From: Beroe ovata
Taxonomy: Eukaryota > Ctenophora > Nuda > Beroida > Beroidae
DNA length: 11,315 nucleotides
Reading direction: 5' to 3'
Assembly (NCBI GenBank): GCA_946803715.1
Contig: CAMPET010000378.1
Span: 32,882-44,196 of the forward strand
Numbering within the stretch: position 1 is the stretch's first letter; each line of letters opens with the position of its first letter. Shown here piece after piece: positions 7,690 through 11,315 of this stretch. The notes below the pieces were generated by a model. The model was given only the letters and a program-made list of their open reading frames with translations. It did not search any database and had not been told where the DNA came from. The position numbers and the translations under genes are program-made.

Positions 7690-8040
7690 CACTATAGTAC
7701 ATACTCTTAGTATAGACTCTTAGAGAAGATAAGACACATTCGGACTTAGGCATCTTATCTGTATCAGTTATGCTGCTCCAATGATATTGATTTGCAGGGT
7801 TCAAGCTACTATGATAAGTTAGAACTGTGGTTACCACTCCTGCAGGTCTGGTCGAAACTCAATTTTTAGGTATTCGGCCATTTTATTTAATTTTCTAAAT
7901 TGTATTTATTTAATTTTTGGATAATTTACTGTGCAATGTACATCGATAATATAATTTCAAAGCCCTTAGTGGTACCGGCAGTCAACCCGGTTAACGACAA
8001 CAACAGCTATAATCTGTGGAGTTTTCACATCTCCATCATA
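7690..8040. other. AT-rich stretch without recognised features
   Basis: I see no gene, hairpin or notable repeat here. The part around 7860-7935 is especially A/T rich. Confidence 0.4.
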
Positions 8041-8047
8041 TGATATT

Positions 8048-8244
8048 CACACGGTATGATGGGGATGACACATTGACACACGGTATGATGGGGATGACAC
8101 ATTGACACACGGTATGATGGGGATGACACAGCAGACACACGGTATGATGGGGATGACACAGCAGACACACGGTATGATGGGGATGACACAGCAGACACAC
8201 GGTATGATGGGGATGACACAGCAGACACACGGTATGATGGGGAT
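8048..8244. repeat. Minisatellite, seven copies of 29/30 bp
   Basis: The core CACACGGTATGATGGGGATG occurs with GGTATGATGG starting at 8053, 8082, 8111, 8141, 8171, 8201 and 8231. The first two spacings are 29 bases (linker ACACATTGA) and the last four are 30 bases (linker ACACAGCAGA). The 30-base copies are identical. Because 30 is divisible by three, open frames appear on both strands, encoding repeats such as THGMMGMTQQ; these are most likely by-products. Confidence 0.95.
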
Positions 8245-8249
8245 AATAA

Positions 8250-8535
8250 TAATACCTCTGCATGGACACGCATTTCTGAGTGCACGGCCGTTGTTATGCG
8301 ACCACATGGTTATGTTCGACAGCTTTTTAATAGAGTGGCATATATCCTTGTCTTTGCACACAATGCCGACAATCAACATGTGGCTTGAGTATAATGCATA
8401 TTGCTTGCACAGATTTTGCTGGTTTGAGCCAGTGTTCCTTGTCAACCTATGTTTGTGAATTCACGTTCATTTCGAATCTTATCTTTGAGGGGCCGCGGTC
8501 TGTGAACAACCTGTAGGACGTTCTGTGGATAAAGA
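8250..8535. other. No supported gene
   Basis: The open frame running out of the minisatellite (to 8458) has no recognisable family. No RNA gene or other strong signal is seen. Confidence 0.4.
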
Positions 8536-8539
8536 CTGT

Positions 8540-8568
8540 CACAGTTTCCACAGTTTCCACAGTTTCTC
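8540..8568. repeat. 10-bp tandem repeat CACAGTTTCC, three copies
   Basis: CACAGTTTCC at 8540 and 8550 is followed by a third copy at 8560 with a changed end (TCT). Confidence 0.85.
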
Positions 8569-8569
8569 G

Positions 8570-9190
8570 ATCATTCCATGCCACGAAATTGTGTGCCACA
8601 TTCCTCCGTCAACAGCTGTCACTCACGATTCATGATATAGCTAAATTAGATACGATATGACACTGTCTGGGCAGGATATTGCCTTTGTTCGCTCAAATAC
8701 GATAGTAGGATGTACAGAAAAAATGAGAAAAATTTTTTCCGAAAATATCCTAGAACGTATCTGCCGGAACCTCACGAAAATTCATTCCCTCCACTCTTCC
8801 CTTGAGCTGCATACGTCTTTGTGTGTCATTTGTATGCTATGGAAAACATTTTTGCCAATAAAATACCTAGCTTAATATTTTGTTTGATAGAATTCCGAAT
8901 TCGGCTATATCATTCCTAGCCTCAAGTATATCTCTTAGATCACGCTATAATTCCTCCTTCCTTCCTCCTCTCTTATAAATAGCAACAACAACAACAAGAA
9001 TCTCCTTTCAACAAGCTTTTAGACGGGTTTTATCGCTTTGTGTCACGTCTTATCGCGTTACATATGGCAAATTCCACTGCTGACTTGTTGTCAATTTTAG
9101 ATATGCGATTGAATGAAACGCAAGCTTTAGTTTTATAAACCCTAGTGTTTGACACGCTTCACAAGTCTCTAGTATTTTGTTGTATAATAG
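8570..9190. other. Gene-poor stretch with CT-rich tract and TATA-like site
   Basis: A 72-codon open frame (8657-8875) has no recognised similarity. An AATAAA lies at 8857-8862 but follows no supported exon. A TTCCTCC-rich tract (8951-8972) leads into TATAAATA (8974-8981) and a CAA repeat, an arrangement that could be a core promoter. No gene is seen after it. Confidence 0.35.
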
Positions 9191-9194
9191 TTAC

Positions 9195-9830
9195 ATTGTG
9201 CCAGCATATGGTGGCATTATGCCTGCATATACCTAGTGGCATTATGCCTACATATAGGTAGTGGCATTATGCCTGCTAGGGCTGTTCAAAAACTTTTTCT
9301 TCAAATAATTAGAAGACAAAGCTTAAAAGTTGACCCGAGGGCTCAATGCCACCCACAAGAAATTTTGGACCGATTGTCGATCGTTTGACCCACTGACAGA
9401 GCCACGCCCTGTTTTTGCGGGTTGCAGGAATCGAAAAACCGTTTTTATTACTGCAGTTTCAGCGCGATGAAACCTAGTTACTCAAATGTAAACCGTAGAA
9501 AAGCATTTCGTTCAATGCTGGTTTCGAGTCTCTAGGACTACGCCCAACCCCATTTCCGACCACGCCCATTTTTTACAGGTAAAATCTCGAAAAATCGATT
9601 GTTGACCATGATGCTCTATCAGTAGCGATTTGAAACCTAGTTACTCGAATATAAACCGTAGGAAAGCATTTCGTTTGATGCCGGTCCCAAGTCTATAGGA
9701 CCACGCCCAGTCTCATTTCGACCAAACCGATTATATATTGCAAAAGAAATTTCATGTTTTAAGCATCAGATTTTTCTCATTCTGCATATAGTGGCCTGTG
9801 GCATTACACCAGCATATATAGTGGCACTGG
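9195..9830. mobile_element. Repeat-rich patch, probably remnant of a non-autonomous element
   Basis: GTGGCATTATGCCTGCATATA-like units occur at 9211, 9236 and 9261 (25-base period). Related GTGGCATTACACCAGCATATA sequence lies near 9800-9820. Between these flanks is a diverged tandem duplication of about 160-170 bases (about 9402-9560 and 9560-9725). Its two halves share AAACCTAGTTACTC, AAACCGTAG, AAGCATTTCGTT and CCACGCCC. No protein is encoded. The flanking units are in direct, not inverted, orientation. The element type is not identifiable. Confidence 0.5.
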
Positions 9831-9849
9831 CCCCCTTGATCAGTGCAAC

Positions 9850-9925
9850 AACGCAATGAGCTCAGTGGTAAAAATCAGACTTCCATGTGAATCTGATCGA
9901 GGGCTCTTGAGCTTGAGTTATGACA
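9850..9925 (+). ncRNA. Weak tRNA-like segment (possible SINE head)
   Basis: ATGAGCTCAGTGGTAAAAATC resembles the D-arm and A box of a tRNA (consensus TAGCTCAGTGGT). It is followed by CAGACTTCCATGTGAATCTG, which can form a short anticodon-like stem. A proper B box (GGTTCGAATCC) is not visible, and GGGCTCTTGAGC is a poor substitute. This is a degraded tRNA-derived repeat at best. Confidence 0.2.
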
Positions 9926-9959
9926 CTAGATGTTTTAAAATTTTGTTAAGTTTAATAAG

Positions 9960-10075
9960 CTTAAATATTTGCTAGCTAAAGTCTTTAAGTGACAGTTAAC
10001 TTTTGACACGCCACTATATATTTCTTAAATATTTGTTGTGTTAAAGTTTTTTAACTGACATTTTTTGCTAGCTAC
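9960..10075. repeat. Diverged tandem duplication, offset 64 bases
   Basis: CTTAAATATTTG-x-TAAAGT-x-TTTAA-x-TGACA occurs from 9960 and again from 10024, with GCTAGCTA in the first copy and after the second. The two copies differ at several positions. Confidence 0.65.
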
Positions 10076-10155
10076 ATCCCACAGCTTATCGGTGGTACAG
10101 GGTATTATCCTAACAACTCTTCGTATCCCAGCTTATTATCCACAGTACACCTCCA

Positions 10156-10807
10156 ATGAAAACCTTGACTAACGGAACCTCAAGCCAAAGGTGAGTTTCA
10201 TATTTTAGTTCTGTAGTGAATGGTCACTGGTACCAGTGACCAGCGGTAACTGGTAATTCTGGTCAATGGTACTTAATGGCAGGATTTTGACAATGTTTCC
10301 CTCCTGTTGCACAGACACTGCATACTATATTGTGAACACGCAAGCGCCGGGTATGAATATTTTGGAAAACGGGCTCCCAAATTTCAACACAAGTCCTCTC
10401 TCTCTCCCATAAATATTTTACAATATATTTCATTATTATTGTTGTTGTGGAGTATTGCAGCCTGATAAATGCACAGTCGAACTGGACGACTAGTTTCATT
10501 CCGTTTAAGATTTCCTAGCGTAAATATTTCCACGCATGAATTTATTGAACCTTCCTTTCGAACGAATCTTGTGTTCTTGATCTTTGAATCTTTGAAAATT
10601 AATCGTTTTCAAGATAGTGTAGACTGTAGCTATAATTACATAGAATCGCGACTACATTACACATGACTGCTTTCCCAGCAGGTTCGCCGTTATGCTATCC
10701 CGTATAGTTATCATAGGTGACAGTCAGGTCGAGTCAGCGTTCAGAACACACGGCTTTGCCTCCATTCTACATGACAAGTACAACGGGGAGGCAGACATCA
10801 TGCTCAG
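10156..10807 (+). CDS. IAH1: SGNH-hydrolase, IAH1-like esterase, first two coding exons (3' partial)
   Basis: Exon 10156-10190 starts at ATG (MKTLTNGTSSQ) and ends at the strong donor gtgagt in phase 2. Exon 10682-10807 completes an Arg codon and reads RFAVMLSRIVIIGDSQVESA, then HGFASILHDKYNGEADIMLR before the donor gtgaga. IVIIGDS is SGNH block I, holding the nucleophile Ser. The GFASILHDKYNGEADIMLRG-type stretch matches the IAH1/GDSL family, which hydrolyses small acetate and other esters in the cytosol (family knowledge). After GDS the usual xTQ motif is changed to QVE. The block with Gly-Phe-Ser-Gly-Tyr-Asn-Thr would start the next exon, which is outside the window. The first exon is supported by phase and donor only, and an in-frame ATG at 10692 is an alternative start. 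No signal peptide is seen. Confidence 0.75.
10221..10242. repeat. 22-bp perfect palindrome in intron of IAH1-like gene
   Basis: Bases 10221-10242 (core GGTCACTGGTACCAGTGACC) read the same on both strands. They are followed by further ACTGGTA-like half sites to about 10270. It lies 30 bases downstream of the first coding exon, so it could be a binding site for a dimeric regulator, but that is inference. Confidence 0.85.
10272..10676. other. Rest of first intron of IAH1-like gene
   Basis: This AT-rich stretch holds open frames on both strands (10263-10499 minus, 10469-10666 plus) with no recognisable domain. I consider both chance. Confidence 0.5.
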
Positions 10808-11220
10808 GTGAGACACACGGTTATGATCCATTACACAGGGTGTGTCAAAGTTAAGTGGACAATGGTAAACATCCACATCTGTGTGCTCTACAAAAACTTG
10901 CATATCTCCGACGTTGAATGAGATAGCTTGATGAAATTTTCAGGATATGTGTTGGAATAGTTAAGGATTATGGATCATTGGATCTTCCTGTCATTTGTGT
11001 TTCGTAGAGGAATGGAGAGAATTGGTCAAGTTTCAGGATTTGTCTTTCTGTCAGTTTTACCTTATCAGTTGTCTGCGATGTGGTATCTGTTGTCACTGTC
11101 CGTTATAAGCGCCACGGCCAACATGAGACTGGCATGTTGACCAACGTCCTCCTAGACGTTTGCTACCATATCATATCAGCAATATTTTGCACCATCTCCC
11201 AACGACTGCGACTCCGGCCC
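10808..11220. other. Start of next intron; possible transposon end near 10845
   Basis: No further esterase exon is found. TTACACAGGGTGTGTCAAAG near 10834-10853 resembles the kind of terminal sequence seen in Tc1/mariner-like elements. No matching inverted end or transposase is visible, so this is weak. Confidence 0.25.
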
Positions 11221-11229
11221 CATCTCCCC

Positions 11230-11315
11230 CACATGTCAGCATTTTGCATCCCCCGCCCCTTATCCCTTCTCTCCCCCTTATCCCTCTTTCCCCTTATCCC
11301 TCTCCCCCTTATCCC
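11230..11315. repeat. Pyrimidine-rich simple repeat, CCCCTTATCCCTCT type
   Basis: CCCCTTATCCC recurs about four times from 11257 to the window end, with a C-rich lead-in from about 11217. It is cut by the right edge. Its composition resembles the C-rich minisatellite near 534-605, but the unit differs. Confidence 0.85.

Noticed and set aside
8048-8244. CRISPR-like repeat array
   Set aside because: Repeats are directly adjacent with 9-10-base linkers that are themselves repeated, so there are no unique spacers, and the genome is eukaryotic.
8025-8458. Four overlapping open frames with repeat peptides
   Set aside because: They are created by a 30-base minisatellite period, appear in several registers on both strands, and have no exon-like borders or known domain.

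Overview
This is eukaryotic, almost certainly metazoan, nuclear DNA. Its genes are split into short exons of about 100-210 bases by GT-AG introns, and the space between holds microsatellites, minisatellites and diverged repeats. The recognisable genes are a kinesin-2 motor subunit, a secreted protein with von Willebrand factor C (VWC)-like modules, and the 5' end of an SGNH esterase. This points to an invertebrate draft genome. A sponge or another early-branching animal is a guess, not shown by the sequence.

Left part, 55-4713, + strand: the 3' part of a kinesin-2 gene, best matched to KIF3A. Ten exons join in one consistent reading frame. They cover the end of the motor domain, the neck linker, the charged neck region, the coiled-coil stalk, the conserved [10 protein letters not shown] tail block and a lysine-rich C-terminus ending in TGA at 4711. 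The 5' part of the motor gene lies outside the window. The second intron contains a degraded Illumina sequencing adapter (606-669, with an N at 669) set in a C-rich minisatellite, so the assembly is wrong there.

Nested inside the eighth visible kinesin intron (2804-4139), on the opposite strand, is a complete three-exon gene of its own (3837 down to 2970). It encodes a predicted 166-residue secreted protein with three tandem six-cysteine, VWC-like modules. No single open frame reveals it; it appears only when the exons are joined. This is the most interesting object in the window.

Middle, 4714-10150: mostly without recognisable genes. It holds a perfect 33-bp inverted repeat with a one-base spacer (5511-5577), a 29/30-bp minisatellite of seven copies (8048-8244), a repeat-rich and probably transposon-derived patch (9195-9830), several small tandem repeats, and one doubtful minus-strand open frame (5163-5540).

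Right end, 10156-10807, + strand: the first two coding exons of an SGNH-hydrolase gene resembling isoamyl acetate-hydrolysing esterase 1 (IAH1). It continues beyond the window. The window closes in a CCCCTTATCCCTCT-type simple repeat. The three genes show no sign of working together. The nested layout suggests at most transcriptional interference between the kinesin gene and the VWC-like gene.
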